A stretch of 64,000 nt of DNA, taken from the NCBI GenBank assembly GCA_030692515.1, contig JAUXZS010000024.1:62001-126000 (forward strand), written 5' to 3'. The first letter of the stretch is position 1, and each line of letters begins with the position of its first letter. The notes beneath the pieces are model-generated. The model did not search any database, had not been told where the DNA came from, and saw only the letters and a list, made by a program, of their open reading frames with translations. A program made the translations under genes and the position numbers. Source of the stretch: Bacteroidota bacterium (GTDB lineage: Bacteria; Bacteroidota; Bacteroidia; B-17B0; Aurantibacillaceae). This document shows positions 55,870 through 64,000 of this stretch, in pieces.

Positions 55870-57183
55870 ATGAAAACTAAAACTTTAAAAAAGAACAAAG
55901 TTAATGTAGTAACACTTGGCTGTAGTAAAAACCTAGTAGATAGTGAGGTTTTAATGGGACAGCTAAAGGCTAATAAATTTGATGTTGAGCATGAAGGTAC
56001 TAGTGACGACCACCAAATTGTAATTATTAATACTTGCGGTTTTGTAGATAATGCAAAACAAGAAAGCATTGATACAATTTTACGTTACGTAAAAGCTAAA
56101 AAAGCAGGAGATGTAGAAAAAGTTTATGTTACAGGTTGCTTAAGCGAACGCTATAAAAAAGATCTTGAAATAGAAATCCCAGAGGTTGATGCTTACTTTG
56201 GAACAAGAGAATTACCAAAAATATTAAAAACATTAAAGGCAGATTATAAACACGAATTGGTTGGCGAACGTTTATTAACCACACCTTTTCATTATGCCTA
56301 CTTTAAAATAAGCGAAGGTTGCGATAGACCCTGCAGTTTTTGTGCTATTCCATTAATGCGTGGTAAACATGAGAGCGTAGAAATTGATGAATTGGTTAAA
56401 CGTGCTAAAACTCTTGCGGCAAAAGGCACTAAAGAATTATTATTAATTGCTCAAGATTTAACCTATTACGGATTAGATATTTATAAAAAAAGAGAACTCG
56501 CCAACTTAGTAGATAAATTAAGTGATGTTGAAGGTATTGAATGGTTACGTTTACATTATGCTTTTCCAAGCGGTTTTCCTATGGAAGTGTTAGATGTTAT
56601 GAAAACAAAATCTAACGTTTGTAATTATTTAGATATGCCATTACAACACATTAGTGATAATATGTTAACCAGCATGCGCAGAGGAATTACTAAACAAAAA
56701 ACAATTGACTTAGTAAATAAAATTCGCGACAAAGTTCCTGGCATTGCAATTCGTACAACATTAATTGCAGGATATCCAGGAGAAACAGAAAAAGATCATG
56801 AAGAAATGTTGAAGTGGGTTGAAGAAAGTAAATTCGAACGTTTAGGAATATTTACTTACTCACACGAAGAAAATACTCATGCCCATTTATTAAAGGATGA
56901 TGTTTCAGAAAAAATAAAACGTAAACGTGCAGATGCCGTAATGGCATTACAACAAGAAATTTCTTATAAGTTAAATCAGCAAAAAATAAATCAAACCTAT
57001 AAAGTTTTATTTGATAGAAAAGAAGGAGAATATTTTATTGGACGAACTGAATTTGATAGTCCGGATGTTGACAATGAAGTTTTAGTAAAAGCAATTGGTG
57101 ATACTTATGCTAGAATTGGTGATTTTGCAAATGTAAAAATTACAGAAGCAAATGATTTTGATTTGTATGGAACATTAATTTAA
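55870..57183 (+). CDS. rimO: Ribosomal protein S12 methylthiotransferase, RimO
   Basis: Radical SAM enzyme that methylthiolates an aspartate of ribosomal protein S12. Three domains: N-terminal UPF0004 with cysteines in VTLGCSKNLVDSE, NTCGFVDNAKQES and VTGCLSERY; radical SAM core with C151-x3-C155-x2-C158 (EGCDRPCSFCAIP); and a C-terminal TRAM domain (about 370-437, YKVLFDRKEGEYFIGRTE). GLDIYKKRE and MRRGITKQKT are RimO-like rather than MiaB-like. Length 437 is normal. Confidence 0.95.
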   Translation: MKTKTLKKNKVNVVTLGCSKNLVDSEVLMGQLKANKFDVEHEGTSDDHQIVIINTCGFVDNAKQESIDTILRYVKAKKAGDVEKVYVTGCLSERYKKDLEIEIPEVDAYFGTRELPKILKTLKADYKHELVGERLLTTPFHYAYFKISEGCDRPCSFCAIPLMRGKHESVEIDELVKRAKTLAAKGTKELLLIAQDLTYYGLDIYKKRELANLVDKLSDVEGIEWLRLHYAFPSGFPMEVLDVMKTKSNVCNYLDMPLQHISDNMLTSMRRGITKQKTIDLVNKIRDKVPGIAIRTTLIAGYPGETEKDHEEMLKWVEESKFERLGIFTYSHEENTHAHLLKDDVSEKIKRKRADAVMALQQEISYKLNQQKINQTYKVLFDRKEGEYFIGRTEFDSPDVDNEVLVKAIGDTYARIGDFANVKITEANDFDLYGTLI

Positions 57184-57197
57184 TAACACATAATAAC

Positions 57198-57611
57198 ATG
57201 AAAAAAATATTATTTTTTGCTTTCGCTTTACTTACAATTACAGGATTCTCACAGGCAATTCAAAATAGCAGTTATAGCACCGTTGGTTATATTAAAGAAG
57301 ATGGCACTGTGCAAAACCAAAGTTATTCTACGTTGGGATATATTAAAAAAGATGGCACTGTGCAAAACCAAAGTTATTCAACCATCGGTTATATAAAAGA
57401 AGATGGCACTGTTCAAAATAAAAGCTATTCTACCATTGGTTATATTAAAAATGATGGTACAGTTCAAAATCAGAGTTATTCAACAATAGGATATATTAAA
57501 AGTGATGGTACACTGCAAAATCAAAGTTATTCAACAATAGGCTATGCTAAAAACGTAAATAAAAAATGGGCCGCTGCTGCAGTTTTCTTTTTCTTTTACC
57601 GTTTGAATTAA
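57198..57611 (+). CDS. Secreted repeat protein, beta-flower-like
   Basis: Signal peptide at residues 1-19 (ITGFSQ-A). From S25 the protein is built of five complete 17-residue units, SYSTIGYIKxDGTVQNQ, and a shorter sixth ending SYSTIGYAKN, then a hydrophobic tail WAAAAVFFFFYRLN. I recall similar proteins described as a beta-flower fold predicted from structure models; the function is unknown. The hydrophobic end could insert in a membrane or pack the fold. Short 14-bp gap to rimO, so co-transcription is likely. Confidence 0.75.
   Translation: MKKILFFAFALLTITGFSQAIQNSSYSTVGYIKEDGTVQNQSYSTLGYIKKDGTVQNQSYSTIGYIKEDGTVQNKSYSTIGYIKNDGTVQNQSYSTIGYIKSDGTLQNQSYSTIGYAKNVNKKWAAAAVFFFFYRLN
57270..57551 (+). 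repeat. Tandem 51-bp coding repeats, five full units and a partial
   Basis: Units start at 57270, 57321, 57372, 57423, 57474 and 57525. Some adjacent units share long identical stretches (for example the GATGGCACTGTGCAAAACCA core twice), which suggests recent expansion or gene conversion; others differ mainly at synonymous sites. Confidence 0.85.
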
Positions 57612-57755
57612 TTATATTTGATATACGTTATGAGAAATCGCAAAATATTAAGAGCCCTTTCAATGGCGATGTGGAGTAAATAATACTCTCCCTTTAATTT
57701 ACAATTTTTAAAAAATTGAGAATTTCCAATTTCATTCACCCTTAAAAAAATTAAA

Positions 57756-58919
57756 ATGGCAGAAAAAGAAATAAAAAACGTTGAATACGGATTAGAAAAA
57801 ATATTTGAAGGTGCACAAGATTTTTTACCACTTTTAGGAACAGATTATGTAGAATTTTATGTTGGTAACGCAAAACAATCTGCACACTTTTACAAAACAG
57901 CATTTGGCTTTCAATCTTATGCTTATGCAGGATTAGAAACGGGCTTAAAAGACCGTACCTCTTATGTTTTAAAGCAAGGTAAAATACGTTTGGTTTTAAC
58001 CACAGCTTTAACTAGCGATTCGCCTATTGGCGAACATGTAAAAAAACATGGTGATGGTGTAAAAGTAATTGCACTTTGGGTGGAAGATGCTCGTAAGTCA
58101 TTCGAAGAAACTACTAAGCGTGGCGCAAAACCATTTATGGAGCCAACCGTGGAGAAAGATGAGCATGGTGAAGTTGTTCGCTCTGGAATTTATACTTACG
58201 GCGAAACCATCCATATGTTTGTTGAACGTAAAAATTATAAAGGCGATTTTTTACCGGGCTTTAAAGCTTGGAAAAGTGATTACAATCCTGCCGCAGTTGG
58301 TTTAAAATTTATTGATCATATGGTTGGTAATGTAGGTTGGAATCAAATGAACGAGACCGTTAAATGGTATGAAGATGTAATGGGTTTTGTTAACTTTTTA
58401 AGTTTTGATGACAAACAAATTACTACCGAATATTCTGCTTTAATGAGTAAAGTAATGAGTAATGGTAACGGACGTATTAAATTCCCAATTAACGAACCAG
58501 CGGAAGGAAAGAAAAAATCACAAATTGAAGAGTATATTGATTTTTACGAAGGCCCCGGTGTTCAGCATTTAGCGTTAGCTACGGATGATATTATTACAAC
58601 TGTTGCTGAATTAAAAGCAAGAGGCGTTGAATTTTTGCCACCACCACCACAGGCTTATTACGATGATATCCCAAGACGTTTAGGAGTGCATATGGATATT
58701 ATGAAAGAAGATATTAAAGAACTTCAACGCTTATCAATATTGGTGGATGCTGACGAAGAAGGATATTTATTGCAAATATTTACAAAACCTGTTGAAGACA
58801 GACCTACTCTATTTTATGAAATAATTCAACGTATGGGTGCTAAAGGTTTTGGCGCTGGTAACTTTAAAGCTTTATTCGAATCAATTGAAAGAGAACAAGC
58901 ATTAAGAGGAACCCTTTAA
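57756..58919 (+). CDS. hppD: 4-hydroxyphenylpyruvate dioxygenase, HppD
   Basis: Converts 4-hydroxyphenylpyruvate to homogentisate in tyrosine breakdown. The three iron ligands of the family are H188 (FIDHMVGNV), H271 (GVQHLALAT) and E355 (LFYEIIQR). The two-vicinal-oxygen-chelate-domain layout and the C-terminal RMGAKGFGAGNFKALFES, which caps the active site, are present; length 387 is typical. No other genes of the pathway are nearby. Confidence 0.96.
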   Translation: MAEKEIKNVEYGLEKIFEGAQDFLPLLGTDYVEFYVGNAKQSAHFYKTAFGFQSYAYAGLETGLKDRTSYVLKQGKIRLVLTTALTSDSPIGEHVKKHGDGVKVIALWVEDARKSFEETTKRGAKPFMEPTVEKDEHGEVVRSGIYTYGETIHMFVERKNYKGDFLPGFKAWKSDYNPAAVGLKFIDHMVGNVGWNQMNETVKWYEDVMGFVNFLSFDDKQITTEYSALMSKVMSNGNGRIKFPINEPAEGKKKSQIEEYIDFYEGPGVQHLALATDDIITTVAELKARGVEFLPPPPQAYYDDIPRRLGVHMDIMKEDIKELQRLSILVDADEEGYLLQIFTKPVEDRPTLFYEIIQRMGAKGFGAGNFKALFESIEREQALRGTL

Positions 58920-58926
58920 ACTTTAT

Positions 58927-59643
58927 TTAATTTTTCCAAGCAAAGCAAACATCTAAAAGGTGTTTGCTTTTTTTATGAGAAGACAGTTTACCGAAAAAAT
59001 TACGCTTAAACTTTGCCACTTTTTTAGCAAACATTCTGTTTTTAACATGCGAAGAAGTGCCTGAGGAATAAGATTTAGCTTTAATAATAGAATGACCGCT
59101 TAAGTTTAAAGATAAATCTAAATTAAAACTTGTCTGATTTCCTGAATTAGTTTGTTCTTGCTGAGGAAAAGAATTTCCATCATTTGAAACACTTTGAATT
59201 TGTAAATCAGTGTTATTTACAAAATTATTCATTTGCGAAATTGGATTTGATTCATTTCCTGATGCAGAGTTACTCGCATTTGAATTATTTTGAGTAACTA
59301 CATTTATAATTGGTTGGTTAACCCGAGTAGGTTGAATATTTTGGCGAGTTCTTGGGCGTGAGCGTATTACTTGCGCAGTAATAGGTGTTTTATTTGCACT
59401 AATAGTATTTATTTGATTTGTAATACTTGCTGGTCGTACTCTTACAGTTGGTCTGTTTATTTGCTTAGGTTTATTAGAACTAACTTGACTATTAGAACTC
59501 TGAATAACATTTGAGAAATTTATATTCCCACGATTATTATCATTTTGGTTATTGAAGTTTGAAATATTGTTTGCTAAAAACTGCTGTTGTTGTTGCGAAA
59601 ATCCAAACTGAACAAACAAACTAAAAATAATAACTGTTCTCAT
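58927..59643 (-). CDS. Secreted low-complexity Asn/Gln/Ser-rich protein
   Basis: Signal peptide (residues 1-16, FGFSQ). The rest to about residue 185 is rich in N, Q, S and short PxVRVRP/RPRTRQN blocks; no fold can be predicted. The C-terminal 50 residues are basic (KNRMFAKKVAKFKRNFFGK, SHKKSKHLLDVCFAWKN). The role is unknown. The last codons contain the hppD terminator. Confidence 0.5.
   Translation of the reverse strand: MRTVIIFSLFVQFGFSQQQQQFLANNISNFNNQNDNNRGNINFSNVIQSSNSQVSSNKPKQINRPTVRVRPASITNQINTISANKTPITAQVIRSRPRTRQNIQPTRVNQPIINVVTQNNSNASNSASGNESNPISQMNNFVNNTDLQIQSVSNDGNSFPQQEQTNSGNQTSFNLDLSLNLSGHSIIKAKSYSSGTSSHVKNRMFAKKVAKFKRNFFGKLSSHKKSKHLLDVCFAWKN
58942..58974 (+). terminator. Rho-independent terminator of hppD
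   Basis: AAAGCAAACA (58942-58951) pairs with TGTTTGCTTT (58961-58970) over a 9-nt loop, followed by more Ts. It lies inside the last codons of the converging gene at 58927-59643. Confidence 0.8.
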
Positions 59644-59790
59644 ATAAAATGTATTTACATCAAATATCCAAAAAGCAAATTCTGCAAAGTAACACGAACT
59701 GTTAACGAAAGATAAAAATAAAATGGATTTAACGGTTTTTGGGAAATGGAGATTTTAAAAAAATCATAAAGAATAACAATAATAGAATTT

Positions 59791-60174
59791 TTACTTTTTA
59801 AATTCAAAGCGAATCAAATCGCTGTTATAGTTTGTCTCGAATATTAACTCATCTTTGGTTAATTTTTTTATTTCCCATAATCTAATAGAAGCTGAAACCA
59901 AAAAAAAGGAGTGAGAAGTATTAGGTGAATAAAACACCGGTAAAAACCCTAATACTTTTTTTTTATTTTCAATACTTAGAGAGAAGTCCAGATTCGCATA
60001 ATAATTAGTTAACACTGCTTTTCCTCCATTCGTTTTATAATTCATACCCTCTATAATAAAAAACTCAAAATCTGATGGGTTATTACGATTCGGGTCCATT
60101 TTGTGAATATGGACTAATGTGCTATCAGAGCCATTAATGAATAATTTATTTAATTTCCAACTATGGGCACGCAA
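59791..60174 (-). CDS. Protein of unknown function, probably the body of a broken lipoprotein gene
   Basis: The 127 residues from TTG 60174 (LRAHSWKLNK) form a beta-rich domain with VHIHKMDPNRNNP, FEFFIIEGMNYKT and LWEIKKLTKDELIF; no family is recognised. In the same frame, upstream to 60288, lies a typical lipoprotein signal that a TAA stop interrupts (see 60175-60288). If the stop is real, translation could start only at the TTG or an ATT, giving a cytosolic fragment. So the gene is probably inactive, or the stop is a sequence error. Confidence 0.45.
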   Translation of the reverse strand: MRAHSWKLNKLFINGSDSTLVHIHKMDPNRNNPSDFEFFIIEGMNYKTNGGKAVLTNYYANLDFSLSIENKKKVLGFLPVFYSPNTSHSFFLVSASIRLWEIKKLTKDELIFETNYNSDLIRFEFKK

Positions 60175-60288
60175 TCTTTTTTTTGCTGTTTGTAATGATA
60201 AATGCCCATCTTCTGGATATTTTTTACAGGTAGTAAATAATATTACTATGATAAAAAAACTAATTTATAATTTTAAATTTTTTCTCAT
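60175..60288 (-). pseudogene. Lipoprotein signal peptide with an in-frame stop codon
   Basis: From ATG 60288 the frame reads MRKNLKL, then TAA at 60267-60265, then ISFFIIVILFTTC-KKYPEDG, in one frame with the gene at 59791-60174. Basic start, hydrophobic core and LFTTC lipobox make a clear lipoprotein signal if the stop were a sense codon such as TAT. Confidence 0.6.
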
Positions 60289-60330
60289 TTTTTCCAATTT
60301 TATCACTAACAAATTTTGAATTCTTTAAAC

Positions 60331-61185
60331 CTAATAAACCTCAAAAAGTTTTTCTGATTTTGCTTTTTCTAATAGCTGAGATTTGTAATCGTTAATTAAC
60401 TGTGTTTTTTTACGATTAATAATAAAATTTTTAATGTTTTGTTTTTCGAAATTTAATGGAGATAATCCATTTTTTACTTTAACCTCTTTTATTTTAAGAT
60501 AATAATAATAAAAATCATCGGTGAATTCTATAATTCGGCCCTGGCCTAAATTAAAATCGGGTTGCTCTCGTAATTTTGGCATTTCTTTTTTTATGTCTTC
60601 TAAATACAACCAAGTACTATCGTTCATAAAAAAATTTTCAGCGTTTTGGACACACAAATTCTTAAGAGCTTCTACATCTTTTGGCACATACGCATAAGAA
60701 CGAAGTAACTTTTTAATCTTTTCTAATCCAGGGGCTTTAATAGGAATTTTAAAATAATTTACTTTAACAATGTTTTCTTTTAAAATAAAATTGTCCTCGT
60801 TTTCGTTATAATATTGTTCAATTTCACCTTTAGAAATGTTTGTATCTAGGTTAGCCTCAATTAATTTTGTTTGATAAATGTAATTAACCAAAGACTTCTT
60901 ATAGGCTTCCATTTGTTTATCTATATCTATTTCATCTGGATTTAATTTCATCATGGCTTCCTGAAAAAACAAAGATTCAATTGCCCAATTTTCAATAGAT
61001 TTTCGAGCTAAAATAGTACTGTCATTTTCAGATTCAATAGCAATATAATTTTCTTTATAATCATTAATACTTAAAACTTCGGTGCCAGCTTTTGCAATTG
61101 TTTTTGAAGTAGGCTCATCCTTTTTAGAGAGCACGTTGCAAGAGGCTGCTATTAAACCAATAAATATGTATTTTATAATTTTCAA
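60331..61185 (-). CDS. SurA-like periplasmic lipoprotein chaperone
   Basis: Lipoprotein signal with lipobox IAASC and C16. The mature part resembles the chaperone (SurA N) domain: helices with KSIENWAIESLFFQEAM and NLDTNISKGEIEQYYNENEDNF, and a degenerate parvulin-like second half (QPDFNLGQGRIIEFTDDFYYYYLKI) without the catalytic His/Cys pattern. A likely role is outer-membrane protein folding. It is followed in the genome by a barrel and a real parvulin, consistent with one envelope-biogenesis unit. Confidence 0.7.
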   Translation of the reverse strand: MKIIKYIFIGLIAASCNVLSKKDEPTSKTIAKAGTEVLSINDYKENYIAIESENDSTILARKSIENWAIESLFFQEAMMKLNPDEIDIDKQMEAYKKSLVNYIYQTKLIEANLDTNISKGEIEQYYNENEDNFILKENIVKVNYFKIPIKAPGLEKIKKLLRSYAYVPKDVEALKNLCVQNAENFFMNDSTWLYLEDIKKEMPKLREQPDFNLGQGRIIEFTDDFYYYYLKIKEVKVKNGLSPLNFEKQNIKNFIINRKKTQLINDYKSQLLEKAKSEKLFEVY

Positions 61186-61214
61186 TTATCTTTTATTAAT
61201 ACTCTAAAAATAAA

Positions 61215-62201
61215 TTAATTTTTTATAACATTCTCAAAAACTTTCTCCCAAAAGGTTTTACCAAATAAAACACTAAAACCTATTTGCACATAAGGACTTG
61301 AATTAATACCGAATTTTGTTGGCACACCGTCGGTTTTTGTATATTGCAAATTCTGATAAAAAACATAACCGCACTCTACCCTAGCAACTAAAGATTTGGA
61401 TAGTTTATACCGAAAATTGGCATAAGTTAATCCTGCATAATAATTTAAATTTTTGCGCTTGGTTAAATATAAGATTCCATTTCTATAACCATCAAATCCA
61501 ACGCCAACAGTTACTAGCGTTTTTTTGTTATCCTTATACTGCAAATTTATCTGAACCGGTAAAGTATAATTAAAAATAAATTTTTTCCCAATAGGCTCGC
61601 TTCCACCAAAAAAAGGTGAAGGGATTAATAACCCATCACTGTAGGTTGCAGCTATGCCATAAAAATAATTACGTTTAAATCCTCGTAAATGTAATTGCCC
61701 GATTAAAGCCGAAAACCTGGGGACAGAATTATTAATTGTTTTATCTTGTTCTGCAATTGTGACTGTGGCAGAATAAAACTGCACCCTGTATTTACGCGAC
61801 AATCTTAAGCCCATTAAGCCGGCTGTTGCGTTTAAAATATTTTTTTGAGGTAATGTGTCAAAGCCAATATTTATTTGACGTCCAGTGAGTCTAAATACGC
61901 CCAGAGTTTGTGATGCTTTAAAGCGAACAGATTTATTAATTATATCTTTTAACTTTAAGCTACTTAAATCCAATTCAACCTCGGTTTTAAACTTTGTTTT
62001 AATTGGAAATGTAAAAACGCTATTTATTTCTTTTTGGTTAAATACTCCGCTTGTATCTTTAAAATTGGCGTCTAAAATATATTTCGACTCTACACGAATT
62101 CTTGGTCTAAATAATTGTTCTATTTGATCAACTTCAAAGGTTTGTGCCTGTGAAACAGAAAATAAAGCAATAATAAAAAAACAAATTAATCTATAAGCCA
62201 T
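61215..62201 (-). CDS. Outer-membrane beta-barrel protein of unknown function
   Basis: Signal peptide at residues 1-19 (ALFSVSQAQ). The mature 309 residues alternate hydrophobic and polar residues in strands ending in aromatic ones (VQFYSATVTIAEQ, LVTVGVGFDGYRNG, VARVECGYVFYQN) and end in IGFSVLFGKTFWEKVF. This fits a 12- to 14-strand barrel of the DUF6268-like kind. No substrate is evident. It lies between two periplasmic folding factors in the same orientation. Confidence 0.68.
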   Translation of the reverse strand: MAYRLICFFIIALFSVSQAQTFEVDQIEQLFRPRIRVESKYILDANFKDTSGVFNQKEINSVFTFPIKTKFKTEVELDLSSLKLKDIINKSVRFKASQTLGVFRLTGRQINIGFDTLPQKNILNATAGLMGLRLSRKYRVQFYSATVTIAEQDKTINNSVPRFSALIGQLHLRGFKRNYFYGIAATYSDGLLIPSPFFGGSEPIGKKFIFNYTLPVQINLQYKDNKKTLVTVGVGFDGYRNGILYLTKRKNLNYYAGLTYANFRYKLSKSLVARVECGYVFYQNLQYTKTDGVPTKFGINSSPYVQIGFSVLFGKTFWEKVFENVIKN

Positions 62202-62211
62202 GTTTAAAAAT

Positions 62212-62248
62212 AAAAAAGCCGACTACTTTATGTTTTAAGGCAGTCGGC
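62212..62248 (-). terminator. Rho-independent terminator of the parvulin gene
   Basis: GCCGACT (62218-62224) pairs with AGTCGGC (62242-62248), with CTT/AAG pairing inside; the minus strand then has six Ts. It lies 19 bp after the parvulin stop codon. Confidence 0.8.
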
Positions 62249-62267
62249 AATTAATTGATTTTACAAT

Positions 62268-64000
62268 TTACTTTATTGTACTAAGCACATCGTTATTTAC
62301 TTTAACAATATATTTTTTCTTAAGATAATCTAACCATTCTTTTTCTAAATAATTTTGGTAGTCTGCAGTTACCAATCCTCTACACTCACCTAGCGATTTA
62401 GGAGACTTGGCTAAGATTTTATTTACAACAATAACAAATATTTTTTTCTCTTTGTCATCGTTAATATCTTTTGGAGCAATACCAACTTTCCAATTATCAT
62501 CTACATATTTATTTTCTGTTTTTAAATAGGTAACATTTTCAACGCTTAAGTTTAATTGAGAAGGTTTATTTATTATTTCTGTTATTTCTTTTTCAGTTTT
62601 CTTTTCTTTTAAAAGTTTTCTTACATCCTTCGCAACTTTTTCGTTAAGACATTTGTAAGTAGAAACTTCTGCTCTCTCGTCCCATAAATAATTATTTTTA
62701 TTTTTCTCATAAAAATCTTTTAAGCCGCTTGTATCTTTAACTGCTTTACTCCAAACTTTTTGATCAGTTAAATCAAATAATAAAATTCCATCACGGTATT
62801 CGCGTAATAAATTTCTGAAATCAACATATTTTTTCTCTAATTGTGCATCTTCAAAATTTACAACACTTTCATCAACCCAAGTTTTGTAAATACCTTTCAT
62901 TACTTCGTTAACATCTGTAGGACTTCTAAAAGTCATTTGCGTTTCTAAAAATTGCGCGAAATCATTTTGAGTGTAAGACTTACCACCTAAATTAAAAATT
63001 TCTTTATTACCTAACTTCTTAGCGCGAGCAGCTGTCCAGGTAGCTTTTAAATAAGTAGTATCCATAATAGATTTAAATTCATCTCTATTTTTTAAATTTT
63101 CAGTGAATTTATTTTCTTTTTTCACACGCTCTATTAAAGCAGTTTTTCCCATTTGAGATCTGCTATCGCGAGCAATACGAGTTTTTAATTCGTTCTTAAT
63201 TTCATCAAATGATGCAAGGCCTTTTGCTTCGTTACGTTTGATAATATGCCAGCCATATTGCGTCATGATAGGCGCAGAATAATCGTTATTAGCTTTTAAT
63301 CCAAAAGCAGCATCTTCAAAAGCTTTAGGTAATTTTCCGCTTTTAAAAGGCTGTAATTGTCCGCCTCTATCGCTAGTTTGTTTATCATCGCTAAACTGGC
63401 GAGCAAGTTCTTCAAATGATTGTCCTGCTTTTAGCTTAGTATATAACTCATCAATTTTTGTTTTAGCATTTGCTTTATCTTGTTCAGTAGCATCTTTACC
63501 AAACTTTGCCATGATGTGAGAAACAAAAATTTCTCCACGACTTTCGCGTTTATCATAAACTTTTAAAATGTGGTAACCAAAACGAGTTCTAACTACAGGA
63601 CTAACATCGCCAACTTTAGTAGTATAAGCAGCACTTTCGAAAGGATAAACCATATCTAAAGAAGAGAAAAAATTAAGGTCGCCTTTATTATCAATAACAG
63701 AAGGATCATCGCTTGTTTTTGGAGCAATATCCATAAACTTATCGGTTGCATTTTTATAATAATCTGCTAAATACTTTACTGAATTTAATTTTGCTTTATA
63801 TATGGCACTATCTTTTCCTTTTAAAGTTTTAGCAACCTCTGATTGATTTTTTAAAAGTTTATCGTAGTTTGCGATATCTGCTGCTGTTGGTAATTTACCA
63901 AGAACAGCATCTCTAATTAAGTGAATTCTTGTCCATGCCTCTAAAGTATCTTTTGGTAAAGCTGTTTCTTCAACTCTAACTAAAATATGGCTTGCACGAA
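62268..64000 (-). CDS. Multi-domain parvulin-type peptidyl-prolyl isomerase, 3' part
   Basis: The gene runs off the window; the frame stays open to base 64000, so ATG 63734 is internal. From the edge, a first parvulin domain starts at ASHILVRVEE and ends at RTRFGYHILKVYD, with a long insertion. A second parvulin domain follows (GEIFVSHIMAKF ... SFEELARQFSDDKQTSDRGGQLQPF ... TQYGWHIIKRNE). The rest, about 300 residues, is a helical chaperone-like tail. Together these resemble PpiC/PpiD/SurA folding factors, probably periplasmic; the membrane anchor or signal peptide must be in the missing part. Confidence 0.88.
   Translation of the reverse strand, partial: RASHILVRVEETALPKDTLEAWTRIHLIRDAVLGKLPTAADIANYDKLLKNQSEVAKTLKGKDSAIYKAKLNSVKYLADYYKNATDKFMDIAPKTSDDPSVIDNKGDLNFFSSLDMVYPFESAAYTTKVGDVSPVVRTRFGYHILKVYDKRESRGEIFVSHIMAKFGKDATEQDKANAKTKIDELYTKLKAGQSFEELARQFSDDKQTSDRGGQLQPFKSGKLPKAFEDAAFGLKANNDYSAPIMTQYGWHIIKRNEAKGLASFDEIKNELKTRIARDSRSQMGKTALIERVKKENKFTENLKNRDEFKSIMDTTYLKATWTAARAKKLGNKEIFNLGGKSYTQNDFAQFLETQMTFRSPTDVNEVMKGIYKTWVDESVVNFEDAQLEKKYVDFRNLLREYRDGILLFDLTDQKVWSKAVKDTSGLKDFYEKNKNNYLWDERAEVSTYKCLNEKVAKDVRKLLKEKKTEKEITEIINKPSQLNLSVENVTYLKTENKYVDDNWKVGIAPKDINDDKEKKIFVIVVNKILAKSPKSLGECRGLVTADYQNYLEKEWLDYLKKKYIVKVNNDVLSTIK

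Noticed and set aside
57270-57551. Regularly spaced repeats resembling a CRISPR array
   Set aside because: The 51-bp period is a multiple of three, the repeats are contiguous without unique spacers, and they encode a steady 17-residue unit in an open frame with a signal peptide.

Overview
The window is about 64 kb of low-GC, gene-dense chromosome from a member of the Bacteroidota. Four things point there: proteins with type IX secretion (T9SS) C-terminal sorting domains (19646-21595, 46881-47849, 47852-50668); a TonB receptor with an N-terminal carboxypeptidase-regulatory-like domain; an ECF sigma factor followed by a one-TM anti-sigma-like protein; and promoter-like TAnnTTTG boxes with no clear Shine-Dalgarno sequences. 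The order or family cannot be fixed from the sequence alone. I saw no tRNA, rRNA, CRISPR array, transposase or phage structural cluster.

Layout. 1-9035 (+) is a surface-polysaccharide locus: the end of a Wzt-like O-antigen export ATPase, a hexapeptide acyltransferase, a phytanoyl-CoA-hydroxylase-like dioxygenase, then pseB, pseC, pseF, a double-GNAT protein, pseI and a KpsC-like putative glycosyltransferase. Together these make and probably attach CMP-pseudaminic acid, but no PseG hydrolase is visible. 9073-11099 holds a conserved unknown, an O-methyltransferase and a YiiX-like protein without its catalytic residues. 11199-15699 looks accessory: a GDCCVxC-domain gene and a Rieske-flavodoxin fusion gene each follow a diverged copy of the same roughly 65-bp leader, with a non-coding, hairpin-rich stretch between them, followed by katG.

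15807-24367 contains uvrA, two small membrane proteins, a secreted PNGase F-like T9SS protein, and a four-gene redox operon (exported pirin, FMN reductase, pirin, CDGSH protein). 24485-33619 contains a small exported protein, an rRNA pseudouridine synthase, a dispersed repeat block, two overlapping peptidase-family genes, a TonB receptor, and an ECF sigma / anti-sigma-barrel / PKD-lipoprotein operon. 33774-40973 contains accD, a class I aldolase, and a SiaC-SiaB-lipoprotein-SpoIIE-phosphatase operon that looks like a partner-switching phospho-relay with a large beta-propeller sensor.

41073-57183 contains a GT4 glycosyltransferase, prfC, a large TPR/PD40/OmpA-like envelope protein, two T9SS proteins between two identical terminators, a methyltransferase, a ZIP transporter, priA, a K+ channel with a TrkA-N domain and rimO. 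57198-64000 contains a secreted 17-residue-repeat protein, hppD, two unknown exported proteins (one with a stop codon inside its signal peptide) and a periplasmic chaperone group: a SurA-like lipoprotein, an outer-membrane barrel and a multi-domain parvulin that runs off the window end.

The strongest candidates for something not well described are the propeller-headed Sia-type module, the pseudaminate locus without PseG, the repeated-leader block around the Rieske-flavodoxin fusion, and the S74-chaperone protein that ends in a T9SS signal.
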